A program made the translations under genes and the position numbers. This document shows positions 1 to 5,856 of a stretch of 5,856 nt of DNA, piece after piece. Source of the DNA: Pseudomonadota bacterium (GTDB taxonomy: Bacteria > Pseudomonadota > Alphaproteobacteria > Reyranellales > Reyranellaceae); contig JAEZHS010000771.1 in NCBI GenBank assembly GCA_023436825.1, positions 1 to 5,856 on the forward strand. Reading direction: 5' to 3'. A model generated the notes under the pieces. The model was given only the letters and a program-made list of their open reading frames with translations, did not search any database and was not told the origin of the DNA. Position 1 is the stretch's first letter; the number at the start of each line of letters is the position of its first letter.

Positions 1-1
1 A

Positions 2-367
2 ACCGCGGCACCGCCGCCTGCCGCCGCAGCGCAGGCCGCGCCCGACCCGAGCGCTGCGGCCGCGCAGATGCCGACCGCCGAGGTGCGCGAGGTGCAAGGC
101 CGGCTGCGTGCCATGGGATACAATCCCGGCCCGGTCGACGGCATCGTCGGCCCGCTCACCGAGAACGCTGCCCAGCAGTACCAGCGGAAGCGCGGGCTCG
201 AAGTGACGGGCGCGGTCGACCGCAACCTTCTCGTGCAGCTGCGTCGGGAGACTCCGCCGCCGCCGCCGCGCTATTCCGCCAACAGCCATGCGAGCAACAC
301 CGCGGCGGCCCCTCGGCGCCCGCGCAACGATTTCGACGATTTCCTCGACAGGCTGCTTCGGCGCTGA
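2..367 (+). CDS. Peptidoglycan-binding domain protein, 3' end (partial)
   Basis: The frame is open from the left edge to the TGA at 365-367, so this is the C-terminal 121 residues of a longer protein. An internal ATG at 68 is not a credible start, because the same frame continues upstream as an Ala/Pro/Gln-rich linker. About residues 25-80 of the visible part form one PG_binding_1 domain: EVQGRLRAMGYNPGPVDGIV, then GPLTENAAQQYQRKRGL and TGAVDRNLL. This is the usual pattern of a helix, the G-Y-x-PGPVDG-x-x-GP-x-T turn, the A-x-x-x-Y/F-Q helix, and a closing TG-x-(V/L)-D segment. A six-proline spacer and a basic/acidic tail (RRPRNDFDDFLDRLLRR) follow. Such domains bind cell-wall peptides and sit on periplasmic hydrolases, peptidases or envelope proteins. 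The catalytic or membrane part lies outside the window, so the protein's job cannot be named. It lies upstream of hyuA on the same strand but 325 bases away, so it is not part of that operon. Confidence 0.85.
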   Translation, partial: TAAPPPAAAAQAAPDPSAAAAQMPTAEVREVQGRLRAMGYNPGPVDGIVGPLTENAAQQYQRKRGLEVTGAVDRNLLVQLRRETPPPPPRYSANSHASNTAAAPRRPRNDFDDFLDRLLRR

Positions 368-369
368 TT

Positions 370-516
370 GGCGCGATCCAGGGCCTGATCGCGGCTTTCG
401 GCCATGACCACCGCGACCGCTTCGCCGACATGGCGGACCTCGCCCATGCCAGCATCGGCTGTTGCGACGAACTGCCCGCGTCCCGTCAGCAGGCGATGAT
501 CCTCGCGCCGGGGCAT
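370..516 (-). pseudogene. Remnant of molybdenum hydroxylase large subunit (CoxL/xanthine dehydrogenase type), internally deleted
   Basis: Read on the minus strand from 516 down, the frame gives PRREDHRLLTGRGQFVAT, then a short unmatched joint (ADAGMGE), then VRHVGEAVAVVMAES and RDQALDRA. The first block matches the N-terminal signature of aerobic CO dehydrogenase/xanthine dehydrogenase molybdopterin subunits (R-x-E-D-x-R-x-L-T-G-x-G-x-(Y/F)-x-x-D). The second matches a block normally found many tens of residues later in the same domain (V-R-(Y/H)-V-G-E-x-V-A-x-V-V-A-E-(S/T)-R). The intervening segment, with the usual RS-x-H-A-H-A region, is absent, and the joint lies near 436-462. Similarity ends at about 370, next to the stop of the peptidoglycan-binding gene. 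The minus frame then runs open through that gene without family resemblance. An intact subunit is about 750-800 residues, so this is a fossil. Family assignment is from recalled motifs. Confidence 0.7.
372..393. terminator. Hairpin just after the peptidoglycan-binding gene, possible weak terminator
   Basis: A perfect 7-bp inverted repeat, CGCGATC at 372-378 and GATCGCG at 387-393 with an 8-base loop, begins five bases past the stop at 367. Only a three-T run follows (near 396-398), so it is a poor match to an intrinsic terminator. The same bases also encode the end of the minus-strand hydroxylase remnant, so the hairpin may be coincidental. Confidence 0.25.
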
Positions 517-692
517 CGAGCGCCATGGCGCCGGCCACCATGACGGCTCGCCTCGAAGGCCGCCGCTTCATCGTTGCGGCGACCCGCACGATGAAACCGG
601 GGCGCTTCCCGAAATGTCTCGCAGGGGGATTGCGACGTGCCTAGACTTCATCGACGCGCCTTGGACGAACCGGCAAGGGTACTAACTATCCC
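517..692. other. Intergenic stretch upstream of hyuA, nothing identified
   Basis: Together with the hydroxylase remnant this makes 325 bases without an intact gene. A short plus-strand open frame here (462-644) has no recognisable domain, an Arg-rich composition and no convincing ribosome-binding site, so I do not call it a gene. The minus-strand reading of 517-640 shows no block that extends the hydroxylase similarity. I see no confident sigma70 promoter for hyuA. TTGGAC at 661-666 could act as a -35 element, but no acceptable -10 follows at the right distance. No obvious T-N11-A LysR box was found next to the start codon. Confidence 0.5.
675..679 (+). promoter_or_regulatory. Weak, distant ribosome-binding site of hyuA
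   Basis: AAGGG lies 13 bases before the ATG at 693, longer than the usual 5-9. No better Shine-Dalgarno sequence lies closer. The start is fixed instead by the protein: the family's N-terminal phosphate-binding motif begins at residue 6 from this ATG, and no in-frame start further upstream would give a typical N-terminus. Confidence 0.4.
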
Positions 693-2789
693 ATGACTTG
701 GCGTATTGGCGTTGATATCGGGGGTACATTCACCGACGTCGCCGTGGTGGACGACACGAGCGGTCGCATCGGTGCCGCCAAGACGCTGACGACACCGCGT
801 GACTTCGTGGCCGGGGTGCTCGAGGCCCTGAGGTCGGCGATGCAGACCTACGGCATCGCGCCGGGCGACGTCGGGTTGCTCTGCCATGCCACGACGGTCG
901 TCACCAATGCGCTGCTCGAGGGAAAGGGAGCTCGCGTCGGTCTTGTCGCGACACGTGGCTTTCGCGATGTCCTGGAGCTGCGGCGTTCCTCACGCGGCGA
1001 TCTCTATGACCTCTTCCAGGCCCCTCCTGCAACGTTGATGCCGCGCCGGCGGCGGTTCGAGATCACCGAACGCATCGGCGCCGACGGGCGGGTCGCCACA
1101 CCGCTCACCGAGTCGGAAATCGACGGGCTCGTCGCCGATCTCAAGGCGGAGCGCGTGGAATCGATTGCGGTTTCGCTCTTGTTCAGCTTCCTCAATCCAA
1201 CGCACGAGCAAAGCCTGGGCCGCCGGCTGCGTACGGCATTTCCCGACATTCCTGTCTATCTCTCCTCCGAAGTGCTGCCGGAGATCCGCGAGTTCGAGCG
1301 CACCAGCACGACCGCCGTTTGCGCCTATGTCGGGCCGATCCTGGACTCCTATCTCGCGAAGCTCGAGGCCGCGACAAGACAGTTGGGTCTGCCGCCGCTC
1401 TACCTGATGGGCTCGAACGGTGGCGTATTCGAAACGCCCGAAGGCGTCGCCATGCCGGCGATGGCGGTGGAGTCCGGTCCGGCGGCCGGCGTCGTCGGTG
1501 CGGCCCTGGTGGCGCGCCAGACAGGCAAGCTCGATCTCCTGTCGTTCGACATGGGCGGCACCACCGCGAAGGCGAGCCTGATTCGCGATGGAAGATATGA
1601 AACCACGCCGGAATACGAGGTCGGCGGCGGATCCAACGTGACGCGGTTCATGAACGGCGCCGGGCATCCCATTCGCGTGCCGGTCATAGATCTCGCCGAG
1701 GTCTCCGCCGGCGGCGGCTCCATCGCCTGGGTCGACCGCGCCGGTGCGCTCCGTGTGGGTCCGAAGAGCGCGGGCGCCGAGCCCGGCCCTATCTGCTATG
1801 GCCGCGGCGGTACGGAACCAACCGTAACCGACTGCAACCTGATGCTCGGCTACCTCGGGCGGCAATCGCTGCTTGCCGGCAACATGCCGCTCGATCATGC
1901 GGCGGCCGAGGCGGCCATCGAAAAGCGGCTCGCGATTCCCCTCGGCGTGGACGTGGCGAGCGCCGCGGCCGCCGTCATCGACGTCGTCAACCATTCCATG
2001 GCGGAAGCGTTGAAGATCGTCTCGGTGCAACGCGGCCATGATCCCCGTGACTTCGCCCTGGCCGCATTCGGTGGCGCCGGGCCTCTGCACGCGGTGGCCC
2101 TTGCCGAGGAGCTTGGTATTGCGAGCGTCGTCTGTCCGCCGATCCCGGGAGCGTTCTCGGCCTTGGGCCTAGTCGGCACGGACCTGCGGCGCGACTACGT
2201 GCGCACCGTCTACACCACGGCGGCGACCGCCGACCCATCCGTGCTCGAGGCGGCTTTCCGCGCCATGGAAGCCGAGGGCAGCGACATGCTCGAGCGTGCC
2301 GGGATCGACGCCGCGCGCCGCCGCTTCGATCGCTCCGTCGATGCGCGCTATGTTGGCCAATCGTACGAACTGAACGTGCCTGTTGACGGCGGCGCGGTCG
2401 ACGCCGCCGCGATCGGCGCGATTGCCGAGGCCTTCCACGGCCGGCACGCGCAGACCTATGGCCATGACAATCGCTCCGAGCCGGTGCAGCTCGTCAGCCT
2501 GCGCCTCGCGGCAATCGGGATCATTCCGCCGCTGACCGTGCGCCAGCAACCGGCCGCGGCCGGGACGCCGTCTGCGAAGCCAGCCCGTGACGTCTGGTTC
2601 CGCAGCACGGGCACGATCGCGGCCGAGGTGCATGATCGCGCACGCATGGCCGAGGGGGCTGTCGTGCAAGGCCCCGCCGTGATCGAGAGCCTCGAATCGA
2701 CCATCCTGGTCCCGCCCGGCTGGCAGGCGCGCATGGATGGCGACGGGTTCATCCTGATGGCGAGGACAAAGCAGGGAGCCGCCTCATGA
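693..2789 (+). CDS. hyuA: Hydantoinase/oxoprolinase family protein, HyuA-type ATPase subunit
   Basis: A 698-residue protein, full length for the HyuA family (N-methylhydantoinase A, acetone/acetophenone carboxylase ATPase subunits, caprolactamase alpha, and the first half of 5-oxoprolinase). The fold is actin/sugar-kinase-like. Visible signatures are phosphate 1 GVDIGGTFTD (6-15); HATTVVTNALLEGKGARVGL (65-84), typical of Hydant_A_N; ESGPAAG (260-266); phosphate 2 SFDMGGTTAK (284-293); AEVSAGGGSIA (335-345); GAEPGPICYGRGG (361-373) followed by PTVTDCNLMLGYL; FGGAGPLHA (459-467); and the C-terminal blocks YVGQSYEL (553-560) and PAVIESLESTILVPPGW (661-677). All nucleotide-binding glycines and acidic residues are present, so it should be active. 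By family knowledge it hydrolyses ATP to activate a cyclic amide or carbonyl substrate with its HyuB partner, in the cytoplasm. The 3' end overlaps hyuB by 4 bases. Substrate is unknown: no AcxC-like third subunit follows, which argues against acetone carboxylase. No signal peptide is visible. Confidence 0.95.
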   Translation: MTWRIGVDIGGTFTDVAVVDDTSGRIGAAKTLTTPRDFVAGVLEALRSAMQTYGIAPGDVGLLCHATTVVTNALLEGKGARVGLVATRGFRDVLELRRSSRGDLYDLFQAPPATLMPRRRRFEITERIGADGRVATPLTESEIDGLVADLKAERVESIAVSLLFSFLNPTHEQSLGRRLRTAFPDIPVYLSSEVLPEIREFERTSTTAVCAYVGPILDSYLAKLEAATRQLGLPPLYLMGSNGGVFETPEGVAMPAMAVESGPAAGVVGAALVARQTGKLDLLSFDMGGTTAKASLIRDGRYETTPEYEVGGGSNVTRFMNGAGHPIRVPVIDLAEVSAGGGSIAWVDRAGALRVGPKSAGAEPGPICYGRGGTEPTVTDCNLMLGYLGRQSLLAGNMPLDHAAAEAAIEKRLAIPLGVDVASAAAAVIDVVNHSMAEALKIVSVQRGHDPRDFALAAFGGAGPLHAVALAEELGIASVVCPPIPGAFSALGLVGTDLRRDYVRTVYTTAATADPSVLEAAFRAMEAEGSDMLERAGIDAARRRFDRSVDARYVGQSYELNVPVDGGAVDAAAIGAIAEAFHGRHAQTYGHDNRSEPVQLVSLRLAAIGIIPPLTVRQQPAAAGTPSAKPARDVWFRSTGTIAAEVHDRARMAEGAVVQGPAVIESLESTILVPPGWQARMDGDGFILMARTKQGAAS
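2773..2778 (+). promoter_or_regulatory. Ribosome-binding site of hyuB inside hyuA
   Basis: AGGGAG lies seven bases before the hyuB ATG at 2786, within the last codons of hyuA. This strong site plus the ATGA overlap (2786-2789) supports the chosen start and implies coupled translation of the two subunits. Confidence 0.8.
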
Positions 2790-4522
2790 CGAGTCGACGC
2801 CAAAAGGATCCGGCCGCCTTCGAGATCGCGAAGAATGCCCTGTTCAAGATCGCCGAGGAAATGCGCGTCATCCTCTGCAAGACGGCCTATTCGCCGATCC
2901 TGAAATCGGCCGGCGATTTCTCCTGCGGCGTGTTCGACGCCGAGGGCGCGATGGTGGCCCAGGGGATCGATCTTCCGATCCATCTCGGGTCCATGCCGGA
3001 TGCCGTTCGCGCCATCGTCTCGGCCTTCGGCAGCGACGTGCACGACGGCGACGTCTTCATCCACAACGACCCCTATTTCGGCGGCAGTCACCTGCCCGAC
3101 GTCAACGTCATCCGTCCGGCCTTCCATGACGGATTGCTGCTCGGTTACACCTGCCTGCGTGCGCACTGGCCGGACGTGGGATCGGCGACACCCGGCAGCT
3201 ATGGAGCGGTGACCGAGATCTTCGGCGAGGGCCTGCGGTTGCCGCCGCTTCGCCTCGTCTCCAGGGGCGTCATGAATGCCGACCTCGAGAAGCTGATCCT
3301 GGCGAACGTGCGCACGCCGGCCGAGCGGCGCGGCGATCTCGGCGCGCAGCTGGCCGCGACGCTTCGTGGCGTTCAAAGACTGCAGGAGCTGGCGCGACGT
3401 TACGGTGCGCGCGACCTCGTGGAGACCATGGCGGAAGTCATGGACTACTCCGAGCGCCTGATGCGCGTCGCTCTTCTCGATCTGCCCGACGGCGAGGGCA
3501 CGTTCGAGGATTTCTGTGACGGCGACGGCATTGCCGACGGCGCGGACGGCAGCGACGCCCGGTTCCGCGTGCGCATGCACATCAGGAAGTCGGGAGACCG
3601 GCTCCTGGTCGATTTCGCCGGCAGCGACCCGCAGGTGAAGGGCCCGATGAACGCCCCGCTGTCGGTCACGGCCTCGGGCGTCTACTGCGGCCTGAAGATG
3701 GCCGTGGACCCCGGCAGCCTGATTCCGCCGAACTCCGGTTGCTGGCGCGCCATTTCCATCGAGGCCCCGCAGGCCTCCGTGGTCAACGCCGCGTTTCCCG
3801 CGCCCGTCGTCTACGCCAACCATGAGATGTCGCACCGCGTCGCCGACATGGTGATGGGCGCCCTGGCCGCGATCTGGCCGGATCGCGTCATGGCCTGCAG
3901 CCAGGGAACCTCCGCGGTCGTGACGTTCGGCGGCGTCGATCCACGCTCGGGAACGCGCTATGTCTCCTATGAAACGATCAAGGGTGGCTTTGGCGCGCGC
4001 CCGAACAAGGACGGCATCAACACCATCGCAAGCGGCATCTCGAACACCATGAACACGCCGGTCGAGGTGCTGGAGATGGCCTTTCCGCTGCGCGTCGAAC
4101 GTTATGCGGTGAACCCCGATTCCGGCGGTGCGGGACAGTTCCGCGGGGGCTGCGGCGCCGTCCGCACGTGGCGGCTGCTGCCAGGAGCCGATGCCGTGGG
4201 CTCGCTCTGCATGGAGCGCATGACATCGCCGCCGTTCGGATTGAGGGGAGGCCAGGCCGGCGCCGCTGCCGTCGTGACGCTGACAACGCCGGACGGCAAA
4301 TCGCGCAAGCTCCTCTCCAAAGGCGCATTCCAGGCGCCGGCGGGCTCGGTGATCGACATGATCACGCCGGGCTCCGGCGGCTTCGGCGCGCCGGCCAGGC
4401 GGGCGCCTGAGGCCATCGGCCGGGATCTTCTGGACGGCTACGTGACACCCGACGGGGCAGCACGTGACTACGGAGTCGAAAATCCGGGCGCGCTTCTGGG
4501 TGTCGCACGGACGGAAGACTGA
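2786..4522 (+). CDS. hyuB: Hydantoinase B/oxoprolinase family protein, HyuB-type subunit
   Basis: A 578-residue protein that is one complete Hydantoinase_B domain; family members are commonly 520-770 residues. Conserved blocks in order: KTAYSPILKSAGDFSCGVFD (32-51), HLGSMP (66-71), GDVFIHNDPYFGGSHLPDV (88-106), RAHWPDVGSATPGS (125-138), DFAGSDPQVKGPMNAP (276-291), PPNSGCWRAI (314-323), GGFGARPNKDG (400-410), NTPVEVLEMAFPLRVERY (423-440), SGGAGQFRGGCG (446-457) and TPGSGGFGAP (527-536). The His127-x-x-Asp130 pair matches the family's H-x-x-D motif, which I recall as part of the metal site in characterised relatives; that role is inferred here. With HyuA it should form the ATP-dependent amidohydrolase or carboxylase complex, cytoplasmic. 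Translation is coupled to hyuA by an ATGA overlap. The C-terminal 40 residues after the Gly-rich block look poorly conserved. Nothing indicates a frameshift or loss of a key residue. Known alternatives for the pair are N-methylhydantoinase, caprolactamase, split 5-oxoprolinase and aromatic ketone carboxylase. Confidence 0.95.
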   Translation: MTSRRQKDPAAFEIAKNALFKIAEEMRVILCKTAYSPILKSAGDFSCGVFDAEGAMVAQGIDLPIHLGSMPDAVRAIVSAFGSDVHDGDVFIHNDPYFGGSHLPDVNVIRPAFHDGLLLGYTCLRAHWPDVGSATPGSYGAVTEIFGEGLRLPPLRLVSRGVMNADLEKLILANVRTPAERRGDLGAQLAATLRGVQRLQELARRYGARDLVETMAEVMDYSERLMRVALLDLPDGEGTFEDFCDGDGIADGADGSDARFRVRMHIRKSGDRLLVDFAGSDPQVKGPMNAPLSVTASGVYCGLKMAVDPGSLIPPNSGCWRAISIEAPQASVVNAAFPAPVVYANHEMSHRVADMVMGALAAIWPDRVMACSQGTSAVVTFGGVDPRSGTRYVSYETIKGGFGARPNKDGINTIASGISNTMNTPVEVLEMAFPLRVERYAVNPDSGGAGQFRGGCGAVRTWRLLPGADAVGSLCMERMTSPPFGLRGGQAGAAAVVTLTTPDGKSRKLLSKGAFQAPAGSVIDMITPGSGGFGAPARRAPEAIGRDLLDGYVTPDGAARDYGVENPGALLGVARTED

Positions 4523-4526
4523 GGCT

Positions 4527-4564
4527 CCTCCTTCGCTCCTGCCTCCTTCGCTCCTTCGGAGGGG
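4527..4564. repeat. CT-rich tandem repeat after hyuB, 15-bp period
   Basis: CCTCCTTCGCTCCT occurs at 4527-4540 and again at 4542-4555, a 15-base period, and a third partial unit (CTCCTTCGGAG, 4551-4561) follows. The last unit is also a small hairpin, CTCC-TTC-GGAG. No T-run follows, so I do not call an intrinsic terminator. The tract starts four bases after the hyuB stop and ends before the LysR remnant. It may be a copy of a dispersed intergenic element, which cannot be judged from one window. Confidence 0.6.
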
Positions 4565-4580
4565 CGACGGCACGCGCGAC

Positions 4581-4825
4581 AGCAAGGCCGCCGACTGGAG
4601 CAGGCGCAAGACGCCGGCCACGGCCGTCGTCTACCGTACCAGCAGCCTGGTCAATCAGGCCCTCGCCGCGCGTGCGGGTATCGGTGTGGCGCTGCCGCCT
4701 GCTATCTCGGTGACGGTGATGGCGGACTCGAGCGAGCGCTCGCTGAGCCGATGGCGGAGCTGGCGACGGAGCTTTGGATGGTGACGCATCTCGATCTCAG
4801 GAATACGGCGCTGGTGCGAGCGTTT
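4581..4825 (+). pseudogene. Frameshifted C-terminal remnant of a LysR-type transcriptional regulator
   Basis: Reading from 4581 gives KAADWSRRKTPATAVVYRTS and then SLVNQALAARAGIGVAL up to 4694. After a one-base loss in 4695-4699, the next frame from 4700 continues CYLGDGDGGLERALAEPMAE and LATELWMVTHLDLRNTALVR, ending AF at 4825. Joined, this is the last third of a LysR effector-binding domain: the V-Y-R-(T/S)-x-S-L-x-N-Q strand, A-x-A-G-I-G-(I/V)-A-L-L-P-C-(Y/F)-L-G-D, and E-L-W-(L/M)-V-T-H-x-D-L-R-x-T-x-x-V-R-A-F. The winged helix and first half of the effector domain are absent; only 58 bases separate it from the hyuB stop. Past 4825 the second frame runs without family similarity to TAG at 4925-4927. 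It cannot encode a working regulator. Family assignment is from recalled consensus and is fairly firm because both halves match in order across the frameshift. Confidence 0.75.
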
Positions 4826-4924
4826 TGCCTAGCCATCTGCCCTGCCAGTTTTTGCCTTCCGTCGAAGTGCACCCCGTACGCCGTACCCTCGTTAGTCATG
4901 CTAATTGTATCAATCGTCTCAAAT
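4826..4924. other. Intergenic spacer between LysR remnant and Ku promoter
   Basis: No gene is recognisable here. Base composition shifts toward AT from about 4891. A small inverted repeat, TTAG at 4892-4895 and CTAA at 4901-4904, is the only structure that could be an operator; it is too short to assert. A non-palindromic doublet CGTAC-GC-CGTAC lies just before it. Confidence 0.4.
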
Positions 4925-4953
4925 TAGACCTGTCAGCGCCTCTGAAGTAAAAT
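4925..4953 (+). promoter_or_regulatory. Candidate sigma70-type promoter for the Ku gene
   Basis: TAGACC at 4925-4930 matches 4 of 6 bases of TTGACA. After a 17-base spacer, TAAAAT at 4948-4953 matches 5 of 6 bases of TATAAT. Transcription would begin near 4960, giving a leader of about 25 bases before the Ku ATG. It sits in the most AT-rich part of the window, directly in front of a gene that needs its own promoter. Confidence 0.45.
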
Positions 4954-4973
4954 CCCGGCCACCCTCATATCCC

Positions 4974-4977
4974 GGAG
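4974..4977 (+). promoter_or_regulatory. Ribosome-binding site of the Ku gene
   Basis: GGAG lies seven bases upstream of the ATG at 4985. Together with the conserved N-terminus MARSSWKGYLKLSLVS it fixes the start. Confidence 0.75.
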
Positions 4978-4984
4978 TCATTCG

Positions 4985-5856
4985 ATGGCGCGTTCCTCGT
5001 GGAAGGGTTACCTCAAGCTGTCGCTCGTCTCGTGCGCCGTCGCGCTCTACAACGCCTCGTCGTCGTCGGAGCGCGTGTCGTTCAACAACTTGAACCGCAA
5101 TACCGGCAACCGGCTGAAGCAGAACCTGGTCGACAGCGTGACCGGCGAGCCGGTCGACACGGCCGACCGCGTAAAAGGCTACCAGGTCTCCAAGGGCCAG
5201 TACGTCATGGTCGAGGACAGCGAGATCGAGGCGCTCAAGATCGAGAGCACCAAGACGATCGAGATCGAGACCTTCGTGCCGGCTGCGGAGATCGACGAGA
5301 TCTATCTCGACAGTCCCTACTATCTCGCGCCTGACGACAAGGTCGCCGAGGAGGCGTTCGCCGTCATCCGCGAGGCCATGACCCGCAAGAAGATGGTCGG
5401 CATCGGCCGCATCGTGCTGGCGCGGCGCGAGCGCATGCTGATGCTGCAGCCGCGCGACAAGGGCATGCTGGCGACGACCCTGCGCTATCCCTACGAGATC
5501 CGCTCGGGGGCCGAGATCTTCGACGAGATCAGCGACGTCAAGCTTCCGGGCGAGATGCTCGACATCGCCCAGGAGATCATCAACCGCATGTCGGGCCACT
5601 TCGAGCCCGACACCTTCGCCGACCGCTACGAGGAGGCCGTCGTCGCCATGCTGCGGGCCAAGCAGCAGGGCCAGACCTTCACGGTGCCCGAGCCGGCGCA
5701 GCCGGCCAACGTCGTCAACATCATGGACGCGCTGAAGAAGAGCCTCGCGGCCGCGGGCGGCGACGGCGCCGTGCGCCGGCCGCGCGCGCCCAGCAAGACG
5801 GCCGCCGATGCACCGGCCGCCAAGGGCGCCGCGCGCAAACCCGCTGCGAAGAAGCC
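4985..5856 (+). CDS. ku: Bacterial Ku protein, DNA end-binding (3' end beyond window)
   Basis: 290 full codons are visible and the frame stays open to the right edge; bacterial Ku is usually 260-320 residues, so little is missing. Ku forms a homodimeric ring that threads onto double-strand DNA ends and recruits the ligase LigD in non-homologous end joining. Signatures: N-terminal WKGYLKLSLVSCAVALYNAS (6-25), RVSFNNLNRNTGNR (30-43), VTGEPV (52-57) and VKGYQVSKGQYV (63-74), IESTKTIEIETFVP (86-99), DSPYYLAPDDKVAEEAFAVI (109-128), VGIGRIVLARRE (138-149), the C-terminal helix region HFEPDTFADRYEEAVVAML (205-223), and VVNIMDALKKSL (243-254). From about 260 a basic Ala/Lys/Pro tail begins, as in many bacterial Ku proteins, where such tails help DNA binding. 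No signal peptide or break is seen. It has its own candidate promoter and is not linked to hyuAB. No ligD lies within the window; it may be beyond the right edge. Confidence 0.96.
   Translation, partial: MARSSWKGYLKLSLVSCAVALYNASSSSERVSFNNLNRNTGNRLKQNLVDSVTGEPVDTADRVKGYQVSKGQYVMVEDSEIEALKIESTKTIEIETFVPAAEIDEIYLDSPYYLAPDDKVAEEAFAVIREAMTRKKMVGIGRIVLARRERMLMLQPRDKGMLATTLRYPYEIRSGAEIFDEISDVKLPGEMLDIAQEIINRMSGHFEPDTFADRYEEAVVAMLRAKQQGQTFTVPEPAQPANVVNIMDALKKSLAAAGGDGAVRRPRAPSKTAADAPAAKGAARKPAAKK

Noticed and set aside
462..644. A 60-codon plus-strand open frame upstream of hyuA.
   Set aside because: It has no ribosome-binding site, an Arg-rich random-looking product, and partly overlaps the minus-strand hydroxylase remnant.
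990..2090. A 366-codon minus-strand open frame opposite hyuA.
   Set aside because: Composition is typical of an antisense shadow, no motifs are present, and it is entirely inside hyuA.
4551..4561. CTCC-TTC-GGAG hairpin as an intrinsic terminator for hyuAB.
   Set aside because: The stem is only 4 bp and no T-run follows.
2456..4621. A 721-codon open frame on the minus strand opposite hyuB.
   Set aside because: It is rich in Arg, His, Ala and Asp with no recognisable domain and lies antisense to a fully conserved gene. Long antisense frames are expected in GC-rich coding DNA.
4464..4784. A 106-codon plus-strand frame starting inside hyuB.
   Set aside because: Its start overlaps hyuB out of frame and it passes through the repeat. 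Only its second half resembles a protein family, and that part is explained as the LysR remnant before the frameshift.
4919..5599. A 226-codon minus-strand open frame opposite ku.
   Set aside because: It is the mirror of conserved Ku codons, with repetitive Asp/Leu/Arg/His composition and no family resemblance.
1..5856. CRISPR array, tRNA, rRNA, transposase or insertion-sequence ends.
   Set aside because: I saw no spaced direct repeats, cloverleaf-like segments, rRNA-like blocks or transposase motifs in either strand.

Overview
The window is a GC-rich piece of a bacterial chromosome. The GC-rich codon use, a bacterial Ku gene with an Ala/Lys/Pro tail, and an N-methylhydantoinase-type hyuA-hyuB pair all point to a soil or environmental alphaproteobacterium (Rhizobiales/Rhodospirillales-like). 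That assignment is inference from style and gene content; there is no marker gene here.

Layout, left to right. Positions 2-367 hold the 3' end of a plus-strand gene whose product ends in a peptidoglycan-binding (PG_binding_1) domain. Positions 368-692 hold no intact gene. On the minus strand, about 370-516, lies an eroded N-terminal piece of a molybdenum hydroxylase large subunit (CoxL/xanthine dehydrogenase type) with its middle missing; 517-692 has nothing I can identify. Positions 693-2789 (hyuA-like) and 2786-4522 (hyuB-like) form a two-gene operon joined by a 4-base ATGA overlap. Positions 4523-4984 are non-coding now. They carry a CT-rich 15-bp tandem repeat, a frameshifted C-terminal remnant of a LysR-type regulator (about 4581-4825), and then an AT-richer stretch that looks like the promoter of the next gene. 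From 4985 an intact bacterial Ku gene runs off the right edge.

How the parts relate. HyuA (kinase-like ATPase subunit) and HyuB (partner subunit) should form an ATP-dependent enzyme acting on a cyclic amide/imide or related carbonyl compound; the exact substrate cannot be read from sequence. The two gene remnants next to the operon suggest that a larger catabolic locus has been trimmed. Ku is a separate transcription unit for DNA end joining. I found no CRISPR array, transposase, tRNA or rRNA, and no convincing new defence-type system. The most interesting content is the pair of previously hidden gene fossils flanking hyuAB.
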